49,212 bases of DNA from NCBI RefSeq assembly GCF_000819885.1, contig NZ_CDBO01000023.1:9671-58882 (forward strand), given 5' to 3'. Numbering within the stretch: the stretch's first letter is position 1; each line of letters opens with the position of its first letter. Origin of the DNA: Aeromonas fluvialis (GTDB lineage: Bacteria > Pseudomonadota > Gammaproteobacteria > Enterobacterales > Aeromonadaceae). Position numbers and translations under genes: made by a program. This document shows positions 27,004 through 35,745 of the stretch, piece by piece. The notes beneath the pieces were generated by a model. The model made no database searches. It was given only the letters and a program-made list of their open reading frames with translations, and was not told the DNA's origin.

Positions 27004-27891
27004 ATGGCTGATGTCTTGCCAACACGCTGCGCCCTGGTAAGCAGGGTGCTGCCGTTCTCCTGTGTCGACGGGCCGGGCAATCGGCTGGTGCTGTTTCTGC
27101 AAGGGTGCAACTTTCGCTGCCCCGGCTGCCATAACCCCCACACCATAGGGCTGTGCGACCATTGCGGTGACTGCCTTGCGGTCTGCCCGAGCGGTGCCCT
27201 CACCTTGAGTGAGGGCAAGACCCATTGGCAGGCGGTGCTCTGTACTGATTGCGACGCCTGTCTGGATGTTTGCCCGCGCAGTGCCAATCCCAAGACTGCC
27301 ACCATGACGGTGGTCGAGGTGCTGGCCCTGCTGCGCCGCTACGGTCCGCTGCTGAGCGGGATTACCGTCTCCGGCGGCGAGGCGACCACCCAGCTTCCCT
27401 TTGTGGTTGCGCTGTTTGCCGCCATCAAGGTCGCGCCGGATCTGGCTCATCTCGGCTGCCTGCTCGACAGCAACGGCTCGCTGGCCGAGACCGGCTGGCA
27501 GCGGCTGTTGCCTGTGCTCGATGGCGCCATGATCGATCTCAAGGGGTGGCGCGACTCGGTGCATCACTCCCTGACCGGGTACAGCCGCGAGCGAGTGCTG
27601 GCATCGCTGCAACTGCTGGCAAGCCACGGCAAGCTGGCCGAGTTGCGGCTGCTCCACGTGCCGGGCAAGAGCGATTTTCTGGATGAGCGCGGTGAGCTGG
27701 ATGCGGATCTCGCCGATTTTCTGCGTCAGCTCGGCGCAGTGCCGATTCGGCTCAACGGCTTTCGCCGCTACGGGGTGCGGGGGGAGGCGATGCAATGGCC
27801 AGAGGCTAGCCAAACCGAGCTGGAACAGCTGGCCAGCCGTTTGCGTGCAGCGGGATTGGGGCCGGTCTCACTGCCTGCCTTGATGGGCTGA
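27004..27891 (+). CDS. yjjW: YjjW family glycyl radical enzyme activase
   Basis: YjjW is a radical-SAM protein of 295 residues that should install the glycyl radical on YjjI. It has the radical-SAM cluster motif CNFRCPGCH (CxxxCxxC) and a ferredoxin-like insert with eight cysteines in two groups (CDHCGDCLAVC and CTDCDACLDVC) for additional [4Fe-4S] clusters. The glycine-rich ITVSGGEATTQ segment binds SAM. The gene lies directly behind yjjI. Its ribosome binding site is weak, which suggests coupling to yjjI translation. Confidence 0.93.
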   Translation: MADVLPTRCALVSRVLPFSCVDGPGNRLVLFLQGCNFRCPGCHNPHTIGLCDHCGDCLAVCPSGALTLSEGKTHWQAVLCTDCDACLDVCPRSANPKTATMTVVEVLALLRRYGPLLSGITVSGGEATTQLPFVVALFAAIKVAPDLAHLGCLLDSNGSLAETGWQRLLPVLDGAMIDLKGWRDSVHHSLTGYSRERVLASLQLLASHGKLAELRLLHVPGKSDFLDERGELDADLADFLRQLGAVPIRLNGFRRYGVRGEAMQWPEASQTELEQLASRLRAAGLGPVSLPALMG

Positions 27892-27964
27892 GTGGTTGCG
27901 TCATCCGGTGACCGTCATGGCGTGGGGTGCGGCATGGAAAGGTAGCAACTGTGATTTCTGTCTA

Positions 27965-27993
27965 TTGGAGGGGGCGAGAACGGCGGCTAGAAT
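27965..27993 (+). promoter_or_regulatory. putative promoter of the DUF1820 gene
   Basis: TTGGAG (27965-27970) and TAGAAT (27988-27993) are 17 bp apart and lie 37 bp before the start codon at 28030. Confidence 0.55.
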
Positions 27994-28029
27994 AATGGCC
28001 ATCTTCTTACCCCTCAATGACAGATAATC

Positions 28030-28353
28030 ATGAGTGAAAGCAAGGCGTTATATCGGGTTCAGTTTATTTGCCACAGCGAGCGCTACGAGGTCTATGTGCG
28101 CGAAGTCAATCAGGGCCAGCTGTTCGGTTTTATCGAGATTGCCGACTTTGTCTGGGACAACCACACGGCGCTTATCGTCGATCCCAGTCACGAGAAGCTC
28201 AAGAGCGAATTTGCCGATGTACGCCAGACCCTTATCCCCATGCATCAGGTGCTGCGCATCGATCAGGTGAAAAAGCAGGGGGCTGCCCGCATCACGGCTC
28301 TGGGCAGCAACGTTGCCTCCTTCCCCAGCCCCATCTATACCAAACGTCCCTAG
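28030..28353 (+). CDS. DUF1820 family protein
   Basis: This 107-residue protein (MSESKALYRVQFICHSERYEV) fits the DUF1820 family of small cytoplasmic proteins found across gammaproteobacteria. No catalytic motif or membrane segment is visible, and the function is unknown. Its ribosome binding site is weak. It is monocistronic and converges with the LysR gene. Confidence 0.85.
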   Translation: MSESKALYRVQFICHSERYEVYVREVNQGQLFGFIEIADFVWDNHTALIVDPSHEKLKSEFADVRQTLIPMHQVLRIDQVKKQGAARITALGSNVASFPSPIYTKRP

Positions 28354-28416
28354 TCCCTACTTGCCGTTGATGTTTCGCCGCGGTGAAACATCAATCTCTT
28401 CTTGTTGTCGCCCGGC

Positions 28417-29349
28417 TCAGGGCTCAATCAATTCGCGACCCAGTTGCAGGATCCGCTGGCGGAACCAGTGACGGGCCGAGCCATCGCCGGCCGGGCCATA
28501 CCAGACCAGACTGTGACTCACCTTGCCGTAATCGAACGGTGCCGGACGCATCACCAGATCCGGCTGACTGGCCATGCAGGCCGCCCAGCCACCGATGGCG
28601 GTGAGGATCAGATCGGTCTGGGGCAGCAGGGCCGCCGCGCTGGCAAAATCGGGCAGGGTAGCGCCAATCTGGCGACGCACTTGCTGCTGAGCCAGGCTCT
28701 GCTCGAAGAAGGGGTTGGCCAGCTCCTGATCCCGGATGGCGATATGGCGCCAGCTCAGGTAGGCATCGAGATCCCAGGGCTTGGCCAGCGCGGGGTGGTC
28801 TTTGCGCAGCAGGCAGACCAGTTTATCTTCCCGCAGGGTCTCCCACACCAGCCCGGGCTGGCGTGGCAACGGCTGGCTCTGGTCATGGGGCAGGATCACG
28901 AAGTCGAGCTTGCCCGCTGCCAGCGCCTCCAGCCCCTGCTCATCCTTGTTCCAGATCTCCGGCACCATGCCCGGTACCTCTTTCATCAGCTGACCCAGAA
29001 TGGGGCCCACCGGCCAGGTCATCACGCTCTCGCGCAATCCCAGTCGCAAGCTGCCCTGCCACTGCTGCGGGTTGAAGACGTTCTGGCGGGTGAGACCGTT
29101 CAGCTCCCCCAGCAGCCGGTGCAGGGTCGGGGCCAGTCGCTCGGCCATGGGGGTGAGCAGCAGCTGGTTGCCCTGGCGGTAGAGCAGTTGATCCCCCAGC
29201 AGATCCCGCAGCTGGTTGAGGGTCTTGCTGACGGTGGAAGGTGTGGTGCAGAGCCGCTCGGCGGTGCGGGTGACGCTCTGGCTGTCTAGCAGCAGGTGCA
29301 GGGTGACCAGATGGCGACCGCCGAGGCGGGAGAGGGCAATGAGATCCAT
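28417..29349 (-). CDS. LysR family transcriptional regulator
   Basis: The 310-residue product has an N-terminal winged helix-turn-helix (LLDSQSVTRTAERLCTTPSTVSKTLNQLRDLLGDQLLYR, described here by its ends at residues about 19-57) and a periplasmic-binding-protein-like effector domain. The start MDLIALSRLGG at 29349 is preceded by GTGGAA. LysR proteins often regulate a divergent neighbour, but here the next gene, tyrB, is on the same strand upstream and is separated by a terminator. The target and effector cannot be named. Confidence 0.9.
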   Translation of the reverse strand: MDLIALSRLGGRHLVTLHLLLDSQSVTRTAERLCTTPSTVSKTLNQLRDLLGDQLLYRQGNQLLLTPMAERLAPTLHRLLGELNGLTRQNVFNPQQWQGSLRLGLRESVMTWPVGPILGQLMKEVPGMVPEIWNKDEQGLEALAAGKLDFVILPHDQSQPLPRQPGLVWETLREDKLVCLLRKDHPALAKPWDLDAYLSWRHIAIRDQELANPFFEQSLAQQQVRRQIGATLPDFASAAALLPQTDLILTAIGGWAACMASQPDLVMRPAPFDYGKVSHSLVWYGPAGDGSARHWFRQRILQLGRELIEP

Positions 29350-29372
29350 AACGGTTCCACGAGCAAACGGGA

Positions 29373-29401
29373 CAAACAAAAAGCCCCGCCAAAGCGGGGC
29401 T
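29373..29401 (-). terminator. terminator after tyrB
   Basis: On the minus strand AGCCCCGC-TTTG-GCGGGGCT is followed by TTTTGTTTG. It starts about 9 bp after the tyrB stop and lies just upstream of the LysR gene, so the two are separate transcripts. Confidence 0.88.
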
Positions 29402-29409
29402 GGTGTGGA

Positions 29410-30606
29410 TTAGCCCTTGAGCACCGCCGCCATGGCGTCGGCCACGTAGTCGACATTGCGGCTGTTGAGGCCCGCCACGCACATGCGGCCGGAGCGCACC
29501 AGATAGACGGCGAACTCCTCGCGCAGTCTGTCAACCTGCTCCGGGGTGAAGCCGGTGTAGCTGAACATGCCGCGCTGGTTGATGAAGTAACTGAAATCAC
29601 GGCCCGGCACTTTGGCGCTCAGCACCTCGAACAGTTTTTGGCGCATCGCCTTGATGCGGGTGCGCATCTCGGTCACCTCGTCGACCCACATGGCGTGCAG
29701 CTCGGGCTGGCTCATCACTGCCGCGGTGATCTGGCCACCGTGGGTGGGGGGACTGGAGTAGTTGCGACGGACGGTGGCCTTCATCTGGCCCAGCACCCGG
29801 ATCGCCTCTTCGGCATCCTTACAGATGACCGACAAGCCGCCGCAGCGCTCGCCGTAGAAGGAGAGGTTTTTGGAAAACGAGTTGCTGACGAAGAAGCTGA
29901 CGCCGGCGGCCACCATGGCGCGGATGGCGTAGGCATCCTCTTCCAGCCCGTCACCGAAGCCTTGATAGGCGATATCCATAAAGGGGATCAGCTGGCGTTC
30001 AACCACGAGTGTGATGACCTTGTCCCACTGGGCGCGGGAGAGATCCACCCCGGTCGGGTTGTGGCAGCAGGGGTGCAGCAGCACGATGCTCTTCGCCGGC
30101 AGGCTGCTCAGGCTGTCGATCATCGCATCGAACTGCACGCCACCGGTAGCCGCATCGTAGTAGGGGTAGTCATGCACCATGATGCCGGCCCCCTCGAACA
30201 TCGCCTTGTGGTTGTCCCAGGTGGGGTTGCTGACCCACACCTCGGAGGTCGGGAAGTAGCGCTTGAGCAGATCGGCGCCGATCTTCAGCGCGCCGGAGCC
30301 GCCGATGGTCTGGATGGTAGCGATACGTCCCGCCTTGACTGCTTCATGGTCGGCACCAAACAGCAGGTGTTGCACTGCGGTGCGGTAGTTGGCGGCGCCT
30401 TCCATCGGCTGGTAGGGGCGCGGGGCCGGGGCGGCGGCACGCTGGGCTTCGGCCTGCTGCACCGACGGCAGCAGGGGAATGCGCCCCTGCTCGTCGTAAT
30501 AGAGGCCAATCCCCAGGTTCACCTTCTGCTCGCGGGTGTCTTTGTGGAAGGTCTCGACTAGCGTCAGGATGGGGTCGCCAGCATAGGCATCGACGTGTTC
30601 AAACAT
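29410..30606 (-). CDS. tyrB: aromatic amino acid aminotransferase TyrB
   Basis: TyrB makes phenylalanine and tyrosine from their keto acids with glutamate as donor, using pyridoxal phosphate. The 398-residue protein follows E. coli TyrB throughout: [16 protein letters not shown] at the start, [12 protein letters not shown], the [14 protein letters not shown] motif, the PLP-lysine region [14 protein letters not shown] and the C-terminal [19 protein letters not shown]. That pattern is closer to TyrB than to AspC. No TyrR box was recognised in the 170 bp upstream. Confidence 0.94.
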   Translation of the reverse strand: MFEHVDAYAGDPILTLVETFHKDTREQKVNLGIGLYYDEQGRIPLLPSVQQAEAQRAAAPAPRPYQPMEGAANYRTAVQHLLFGADHEAVKAGRIATIQTIGGSGALKIGADLLKRYFPTSEVWVSNPTWDNHKAMFEGAGIMVHDYPYYDAATGGVQFDAMIDSLSSLPAKSIVLLHPCCHNPTGVDLSRAQWDKVITLVVERQLIPFMDIAYQGFGDGLEEDAYAIRAMVAAGVSFFVSNSFSKNLSFYGERCGGLSVICKDAEEAIRVLGQMKATVRRNYSSPPTHGGQITAAVMSQPELHAMWVDEVTEMRTRIKAMRQKLFEVLSAKVPGRDFSYFINQRGMFSYTGFTPEQVDRLREEFAVYLVRSGRMCVAGLNSRNVDYVADAMAAVLKG

Positions 30607-30775
30607 GGGGGGTCCTTGCGAAATGGAATCCAGAATATGGCGATCAATGATCGGCGGTCATCATGGCGTAAAGCGGGCGAGGGCTCAAGTCTGAGAGGGG
30701 CAGGGGCTGGCGGGCAGACGCCGCCCAGTCGTAAACAAGATGATGCGGAGCAACCCTGTGCCCCGCCCGCCGGTA

Positions 30776-31051
30776 TTACTTCAGATAGGATCGCAATACC
30801 CGCACCACTTGATCCAGATCCTCCCGTCGCTCGGTCGGTGTCGCCTCTTCGGCGCCGAGATGCTCGCGCATATGCCCTTCCAGCACCTCCAGCATCAGGC
30901 CGTTGACGGCACCGCGGATGGCGGCGATCTGCTGCAAAATGGCGGCACAATCGCTCTCCTGCTCCAGCGAGCTCTCCAGCGCCCCGGCCTGCCCCTTGAT
31001 ACGGCGCACCCGTGCCAGCAGCTTCTTTTTGTCGTGAATGGTGTGGGACAT
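30776..31051 (-). CDS. metal-sensing repressor of the CsoR/RcnR family (DmeR-like)
   Basis: The 91-residue all-helical protein MSHTIHDKKKLLARVRRIKGQ belongs to the DUF156 family (CsoR, RcnR, FrmR). It has the conserved basic helix RVRRIKGQ and cysteine 35 in ESDCAAILQQIAAIRGAV. An N-terminal histidine at position 3 and later histidines suit a Co/Ni sensor of the RcnR/DmeR type. It is divergent from a cation efflux gene and the 71-bp gap holds a palindrome with a G-tract. Repression of the efflux gene in the absence of metal is inferred from this layout. Confidence 0.88.
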   Translation of the reverse strand: MSHTIHDKKKLLARVRRIKGQAGALESSLEQESDCAAILQQIAAIRGAVNGLMLEVLEGHMREHLGAEEATPTERREDLDQVVRVLRSYLK

Positions 31052-31074
31052 GACGGATCCTCTCGATCAATAAA

Positions 31075-31092
31075 ACTATACTGGGGTATAGT
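31075..31092. promoter_or_regulatory. operator palindrome between regulator and efflux genes
   Basis: ACTATAC-TGGG-GTATAGT is a perfect inverted repeat with 7-bp arms around a G-rich centre. RcnR- and DmeR-type repressors bind G/C tracts flanked by such AT-rich inverted repeats. It ends 30 bp before the efflux gene start and 24 bp from the regulator start, so one bound tetramer could control both. Confidence 0.75.
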
Positions 31093-31122
31093 ATATTGCA
31101 TCATCGCTCTCAGGAGAAATCC

Positions 31123-32064
31123 ATGTCATCCCTCGCTCAATCCCACTGCCATCAACCCGTCATCCACGAGGGCAATCCGCTGGCCGAACAGAAGACCCGC
31201 TGGGCCGTATTGCTGACCGTCATCATGATGGTGGCGGAGATCGGCGGCGGCTGGTTCTACAACTCCATGGCGCTGTTGGCGGATGGTTGGCACATGAGCT
31301 CCCACGCGCTGGCGCTCGGTCTCTCGGTGCTGGCCTACCGCGCCGCCCGCCACTTCGCCCGCGACCCCAGATTCAGCTTCGGCACCTGGAAGATCGAGGT
31401 GCTGGGGGGCTTCACCAGCGCCCTGTTGCTGGTGGGAGTGGCCGGGTTGATGCTGTTCGAGTCGGTGCTCCGGCTGCTCGATCCCAGCCCGATCCACTAT
31501 CAACAGGCCATTGCCATTGCCATCGTCGGCCTGCTGGTGAACCTGGCCTGTGCCTGGCTGCTGAAGGACGATCACGGCCATCACCATGGGCACGGCCACG
31601 ACCATCATCATGATCATCACGACCACAATCATCACCACGGTCATCAGGATCTCAACCTGCGCGCCGCCTACATCCACGTGCTGGCGGATGCAGCCACCTC
31701 GGTGTTGGCCATTGTCGCGTTGGTGGGGGGCATGTTGTGGGGGGCCGACTGGCTCGATCCCCTGATGGGCATAGTGGGGGCCGTGCTGGTCGCTGTGTGG
31801 GCCTGGGGGCTGCTGCGCGACTCCGGCCGGGTGCTGCTGGATGCCGAGATGGATGCCCCGCTGGTGGAAGAGATCCGCGAGGTGGTAGCCGACTTGCCAC
31901 AGACCGAGATCCGCGATCTCCACGTCTGGCGGGTGGGGCAGCAGCAATATGCTTGCGTGCTCTCCCTGCTGATGGTGGTGCCCACCTCCGCCAGCGAGAT
32001 TCGCGAGCGGTTGGCGATTCATGAAGAGCTGGTCCATGTGACCATAGAGATAGCCAGCCCATAG
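31123..32064 (+). CDS. cation diffusion facilitator (DmeF-like Co2+/Ni2+ efflux)
   Basis: This 313-residue inner-membrane exporter has six membrane segments, the CDF metal site in ALLADGWHMSSHAL and the second-half HVLADAATSVLA, and a long histidine-rich cytoplasmic loop (about residues 150-175, HGHHHGHGHDHHHDHH) between TM4 and TM5. The aspartate/histidine replacements (DGWH, DAAT) and the RcnR-like neighbour fit DmeF, which exports cobalt and nickel. The start at 31123 has AGGAG six bases upstream; a possible start at 31096 overlaps the promoter region. Confidence 0.9.
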   Translation: MSSLAQSHCHQPVIHEGNPLAEQKTRWAVLLTVIMMVAEIGGGWFYNSMALLADGWHMSSHALALGLSVLAYRAARHFARDPRFSFGTWKIEVLGGFTSALLLVGVAGLMLFESVLRLLDPSPIHYQQAIAIAIVGLLVNLACAWLLKDDHGHHHGHGHDHHHDHHDHNHHHGHQDLNLRAAYIHVLADAATSVLAIVALVGGMLWGADWLDPLMGIVGAVLVAVWAWGLLRDSGRVLLDAEMDAPLVEEIREVVADLPQTEIRDLHVWRVGQQQYACVLSLLMVVPTSASEIRERLAIHEELVHVTIEIASP

Positions 32065-32225
32065 CCAGTCTCTATGGCTGTCTATGCCGGATATCGCGCA
32101 ACGGGCATCATGCGACGTGAGTAAATCGAAGCGATTGTTTCCGGAGAGGCCTGTGGCAGGCAAGTGCTGACTATGTGCCTGATACAAGCCTCACCGGGGC
32201 TCGGGGTGAGATATGACGGTCCGGG

Positions 32226-32474
32226 TTAACGTTCGAAGAAACGGTAGAGGTGCTCTACCTGCATCGGGCAGTCAGCCACCAGATGCACATGATCACGGGC
32301 CTGATCGACCGAGTCGAAACTGACCGGGCAGCCGAGGGTGTCGGTCAGCTCGTAGAGGGCGCCATCCTTGCCTCTGAATTCGATCATCCAGCCGGGAATG
32401 GCCACGTCGTGAAGTATTTCGGCTTCGAGCAGGATCTGTTGCTGGTAGAGCCTGCGAAGTTCACTGACTGTCAT
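32226..32474 (-). CDS. small protein of unknown function
   Basis: An 82-residue, likely cytoplasmic protein (MTVSELRRLYQQQILLEAEI) with a good AGGAG six bases before the ATG. It has no membrane segment, cysteine cluster or motif that I can name; the C-terminal half (VDQARDHVHLVADCPM) suggests a small alpha/beta fold. It stands alone between the efflux gene and the DnaJ-related gene. The coding call rests on the ribosome binding site and codon usage similar to its neighbours. Confidence 0.7.
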   Translation of the reverse strand: MTVSELRRLYQQQILLEAEILHDVAIPGWMIEFRGKDGALYELTDTLGCPVSFDSVDQARDHVHLVADCPMQVEHLYRFFER

Positions 32475-32540
32475 GATGCGCTCCTGTGAAGGGGGATTCA
32501 GATCCAGTCTATGCCTCTCTTTGTGCGGACGGCAACCGGA

Positions 32541-33113
32541 TCATCCCCGCAAACACTCCCAGGCCCAGCGGATGCGGATAAAGGTCTCGGCATTGCCCCC
32601 CCGATCTGGATGGTGTTGCAATGCCAGCTCCCGCCAGCGGCGGCGGATCGCCTCCTGACTTGCCCCTGCTTTCAGCTCAAACAGGGCCAGCGCCTCGGCT
32701 CTGTTCCCCATCCCGTCATAAGCGCGCCAGAAGCGGTTGAGCAGGGCTTCAACTTCGGCACGATCGGTTTGCCAGAACACCTGCCAGTCGAGATAGTAGC
32801 CACGCAGATTTTCACCAAGGGCAAAGGCGTGGCTGGCCTGCGGGGTTTCGGCCAGCGGTTCGAGCCGGATATCCAGGGTGCTGATCACCAGCCACCATCC
32901 CTCTTGCCAGAGCTCGGCCTGCAGCTGGTAGAGGGCGTTCATGATCAGGAAGTTGACCCGAAACAGCTGGCGCTGTTCATCGTCGGTAAGCTGTGGAATC
33001 GCCCCCTGCTGGCGCAGGGCGGCCATCAGTTCATGCACCTTGTAGCTGCCGTCGGCCCGTTGCAGCAGCATCAGCAGGGGTGCGATCAGCGGATTGTGGT
33101 TGGCTTCGTTCAT
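32541..33113 (-). CDS. DnaJ-related protein with C-terminal J domain
   Basis: The 190-residue protein has an N-terminal DnaJ-related region (about 1-120, VHELMAALRQQG and NFLIMNALYQLQ) and a C-terminal J domain (about 140-190) with the required motif in LALQHHPDRGGN. J domains stimulate the ATPase of DnaK-type chaperones. The ATG overlaps the stop of the upstream antiporter gene by four bases (ATGA), so the two are coupled. The client protein is unknown. Confidence 0.88.
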   Translation of the reverse strand: MNEANHNPLIAPLLMLLQRADGSYKVHELMAALRQQGAIPQLTDDEQRQLFRVNFLIMNALYQLQAELWQEGWWLVISTLDIRLEPLAETPQASHAFALGENLRGYYLDWQVFWQTDRAEVEALLNRFWRAYDGMGNRAEALALFELKAGASQEAIRRRWRELALQHHPDRGGNAETFIRIRWAWECLRG

Positions 33114-34897
33114 TCGACGCCCTGTTCTCTGGGCGGTTGCAGGGCGATCAGCAGTTCACCCGCCAGCGGGGTGACGGGGCCGGTGACGATGCGGGGCTTG
33201 CCCTTGCCATCCATGACGAACAGCAGGATGGCCCCCGGATTGGCGGCCTGATACTGGGCCCAGTCGAACGCGTCGCTGAGGCGCGTCCCCTTGATCTGGC
33301 CGCCGCGGCTTAGCAGGCCGCTTAGCTTGGCATAGTTGATGTCTGGGCCAAACAGGTTCTGGCGGGCGCGGAAGGTGGCGCTTTCCCGGTTGGCCTTGCC
33401 GTGCTGCTCGCTGGAGCGCAGGGAGTAGACCTGCTCCTCGCCGTAGAGGTGGGCAAAGTGCAGCACCCCGAGGGCATTGTTGTGGCGGTTGGGGGAGAGG
33501 GCCAGCACATTGCTGATGCTGGTGAGAGGCAGGTGCAGCTCGGCATGTTCCGACTGGGGGTTGCCAAAATAGCAGGGCAGGTTACTCATCCGTGCCTGGC
33601 GGCATAACTCCCAGGCCGGATCGCACAGTTGCACCGGCACCCCCTGATGCGCCAGCGCCTTGCCGATGGCGCGCGCTACGGGGTTGGCACCGATGATGAG
33701 CAGGGTGTTGGGAGCGCTCTGGCGCATCTTGAGCAGGCCAGCAAGCGGCGCCGAGGTGAGGCTCTGTAGCACCACGGTGGAGATGATCACTGCAAACACC
33801 AGGGGCACCAGTTTATCTGCGTCGGGAATGCCCGCTTGCTGCAGGCTGATGGCGAACGAGGCGCTCACTGCTGCCGCCACTATGCCGCGCGGGGCGATCC
33901 AGCTGAGCAGAGCGCGGGCCCGCCAGGAGAGATCCGAGCCCCAGGTCGAGGCCAGAATGCAGAGCGGGCGGGCGACGAACTGCACCACGCAGAGCAGCGC
34001 CAACACCATGGGGCCGAGCTGCCACAGCTGGGCCAGATCGAGGCGGGCCGCCAGCAGGATAAACAGGCTGGAGATAAGGATGACCGCGAGATCTTCCTTG
34101 AACGCCAGTACCTCCTCCAGATCCAGCCCCTCCTGATTGGCGAGCCAGATGCCGAACACGGTCACAGCCAGCAGGCCCGATTCGTGGCTGAGCCAGTCGG
34201 AGAAGGTGAAGGTGGTCAGCACCAGTGCCAGTACGCCGAACTTGTGCAGGCTGACCGGTAACCAGTCCTTGCGCATGAGCAGGGTGGTTAACCACCCTGC
34301 TGCCACCCCGGTCAGGGTGCCAATACCTACCGTTTTGGCCAAGGCAAGCAGGGTGTGACTGATCAGATCTCCTTGGCTGCCGAGGCGCACCGCCTCAAAC
34401 ACCAGCACCGCAAACAAGGCGCCGATAGGGTCGATGACGATCCCCTCCCAGCGCAGAATGCGGTCCACCTCCCGAATGGGGCGGATCACGTTGAGCATAG
34501 GGGCTATCACGGTTGGGCCCGTCACCACCAGCACGGCGCCGAGCACCATGGCGACCCGCCAGTCCAACCCCAGCAGGAAGTAACCGGCGCTGCCGATGAC
34601 GGCGAAGCTGACCAGCATGCCGGTGGAGCAGAGGTTGCGTACCACCTTGCCGATCCCCTTGAGCTCGGCCAGATGGAGGGTCAGCGCTCCCTCGAACAGG
34701 ATGATGGCGACCGAGAGGGAGACCAGCGGAAACAGCAGGTCTCCGAGCAGGGCATCCGGGTCGAGCAGCCCGCTGACCGGCCCCAGTGTGAGGCCAGTGA
34801 GCAGCAAAAACAGGATGGCGGGTACCCGCAGCGACCAGGCCAGCCATTGGGCCAGTACGGAGACCAGGGCGATGCCAGCCAGGGAGAGAGCGATCAT
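33110..34897 (-). CDS. Na+/H+ or K+/H+ antiporter with C-terminal nucleotide-binding domain (CPA family)
   Basis: This 595-residue protein has about twelve membrane segments forming a CPA1-type exchanger, with the family motifs FEGALTLHL, VVTGPTVIAPML and the likely ion-binding region WEGIVIDPIGALFA. From about residue 395 a soluble Rossmann-like domain follows (NTLLIIGANPVARAIGKAL), resembling RCK/TrkA-N regulators, and then a short C-terminal domain. It should exchange protons for Na+ or K+ at the inner membrane under nucleotide control. It is the first gene of a two-gene operon with the DnaJ-related gene. Confidence 0.88.
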   Translation of the reverse strand: MIALSLAGIALVSVLAQWLAWSLRVPAILFLLLTGLTLGPVSGLLDPDALLGDLLFPLVSLSVAIILFEGALTLHLAELKGIGKVVRNLCSTGMLVSFAVIGSAGYFLLGLDWRVAMVLGAVLVVTGPTVIAPMLNVIRPIREVDRILRWEGIVIDPIGALFAVLVFEAVRLGSQGDLISHTLLALAKTVGIGTLTGVAAGWLTTLLMRKDWLPVSLHKFGVLALVLTTFTFSDWLSHESGLLAVTVFGIWLANQEGLDLEEVLAFKEDLAVILISSLFILLAARLDLAQLWQLGPMVLALLCVVQFVARPLCILASTWGSDLSWRARALLSWIAPRGIVAAAVSASFAISLQQAGIPDADKLVPLVFAVIISTVVLQSLTSAPLAGLLKMRQSAPNTLLIIGANPVARAIGKALAHQGVPVQLCDPAWELCRQARMSNLPCYFGNPQSEHAELHLPLTSISNVLALSPNRHNNALGVLHFAHLYGEEQVYSLRSSEQHGKANRESATFRARQNLFGPDINYAKLSGLLSRGGQIKGTRLSDAFDWAQYQAANPGAILLFVMDGKGKPRIVTGPVTPLAGELLIALQPPREQGVE

Positions 34898-35005
34898 GCA
34901 GACCTCGATTCAGGCAGTGAGTATGAAGCTAGTGTAGTGGGTAAGTGGGTCAGATTGACACCGAAAGGAGCGGGCGTCGGGGCCGGGATGGGGAGACGAG
35001 CGACA

Positions 35006-35064
35006 GTCGGCGTCTGGTGGCTGGCTACGGGCGGTAAAGTGAGGGGCGCCAGCCAGACGCCAAC
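35006..35064. repeat. imperfect inverted repeat between mtlR and the antiporter gene
   Basis: The arm 35006-35025 (GTCGGCGTCTGG...CTGGC) pairs with 35048-35064 (GCCAGCCAGACGCCAAC), with one mismatch and a 3-nt bulge, around a 22-nt loop. It lies about 30 bp downstream of mtlR on the minus strand. No T-run follows, so it may stabilise a 3' end rather than terminate. The rest of 34898-35093 shows nothing recognisable. Confidence 0.55.
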
Positions 35065-35093
35065 CGTGGTGATGGTGTGGCCTTGGGGCCGGA

Positions 35094-35612
35094 TTAGATG
35101 GGGCTCTCCTTGTGGAGCTCGCCGACACAGTCGGCCAGCGCCAGTACCAGTGCGGAGCGCACCATCTGATCGAGCCGGTTGAGCTGCATCTGGTAGAAGG
35201 CCCAATCCTCTTCGATGGCGGGGGGCTCCAGCTTCATCATGCCGCCCTGATTGACCCCGTGCAGGCGGTCGAGCAGATCGCGGATCGGCTTGTCGCTGAA
35301 GCGGTAATCCTTGGGGTCACGCACCAGAAAGTCGCGGATCTTGATATAGGCTTCGATATCCTGATAGCGCTCGAGTGAGATGAGGCCGAGGGCGAAGATG
35401 AGCTTGAGGCGCACCTCCAGCTGGCCGAGGGGGCCGCTCTGGTTGAGCAGGGGTTCGATGGCGTATTTGACGGCATACTCCTCCTGACGGAACGCGCGTC
35501 GCATCAGGGAGTCGACCGCCTCTTCCAGGATGGTCACGGCTTCGAGAAAGAAGCCGTGACCATCCTGCTCGTTCAGTCGTTCCAGTACTTCATCTTCCTG
35601 GTGTGTGGTCAT
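35094..35612 (-). CDS. mtlR: mannitol operon regulator MtlR
   Basis: MtlR is the small regulator encoded at the end of mtlADR operons. The 172-residue protein (MTTHQEDEVLERLNEQDGHG, ending in a helical MVRSALVLALADCVGELHKE) matches E. coli MtlR (195 residues). It is a helical bundle without a DNA-binding motif that I can see. The gene is intact, but the mtlD and mtlA genes it should control upstream are destroyed. Its product may have no remaining local target. Confidence 0.88.
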   Translation of the reverse strand: MTTHQEDEVLERLNEQDGHGFFLEAVTILEEAVDSLMRRAFRQEEYAVKYAIEPLLNQSGPLGQLEVRLKLIFALGLISLERYQDIEAYIKIRDFLVRDPKDYRFSDKPIRDLLDRLHGVNQGGMMKLEPPAIEEDWAFYQMQLNRLDQMVRSALVLALADCVGELHKESPI

Positions 35613-35635
35613 AGGTGCATTGGGTCCAGCTGACA

Positions 35636-35668
35636 GGGAGAGAGTAGGCCTCTCTCCCGGTTTTTATC
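35636..35668 (+). terminator. plus-strand terminator-like hairpin between mtlR and the mtlD remnant
   Basis: GGGAGAGA and TCTCTCCC form an 8-bp stem around a 7-nt loop, followed on the plus strand by GGTTTTTATC. No plus-strand gene precedes it; it would stop transcription antisense to mtlD. The minus strand lacks a T-run here. Confidence 0.5.
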
Positions 35669-35745
35669 ATATGGGGCACATTCCCTTGCCATTCAAGCGC
35701 TTGGTGCGCTATCAGTGGTGGCTGAATGCGCCGCAAGCAGGGTCA

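Noticed and set aside
25197..27305. 702-codon minus-strand open frame opposite yjjI
   Set aside because: It overlaps the whole of yjjI on the other strand, and its product resembles no family. The yjjI frame carries all the catalytic motifs.
31570..31660. CAT-rich tandem repeat
   Set aside because: It encodes the histidine-rich loop of the cation efflux protein and is explained by that function.
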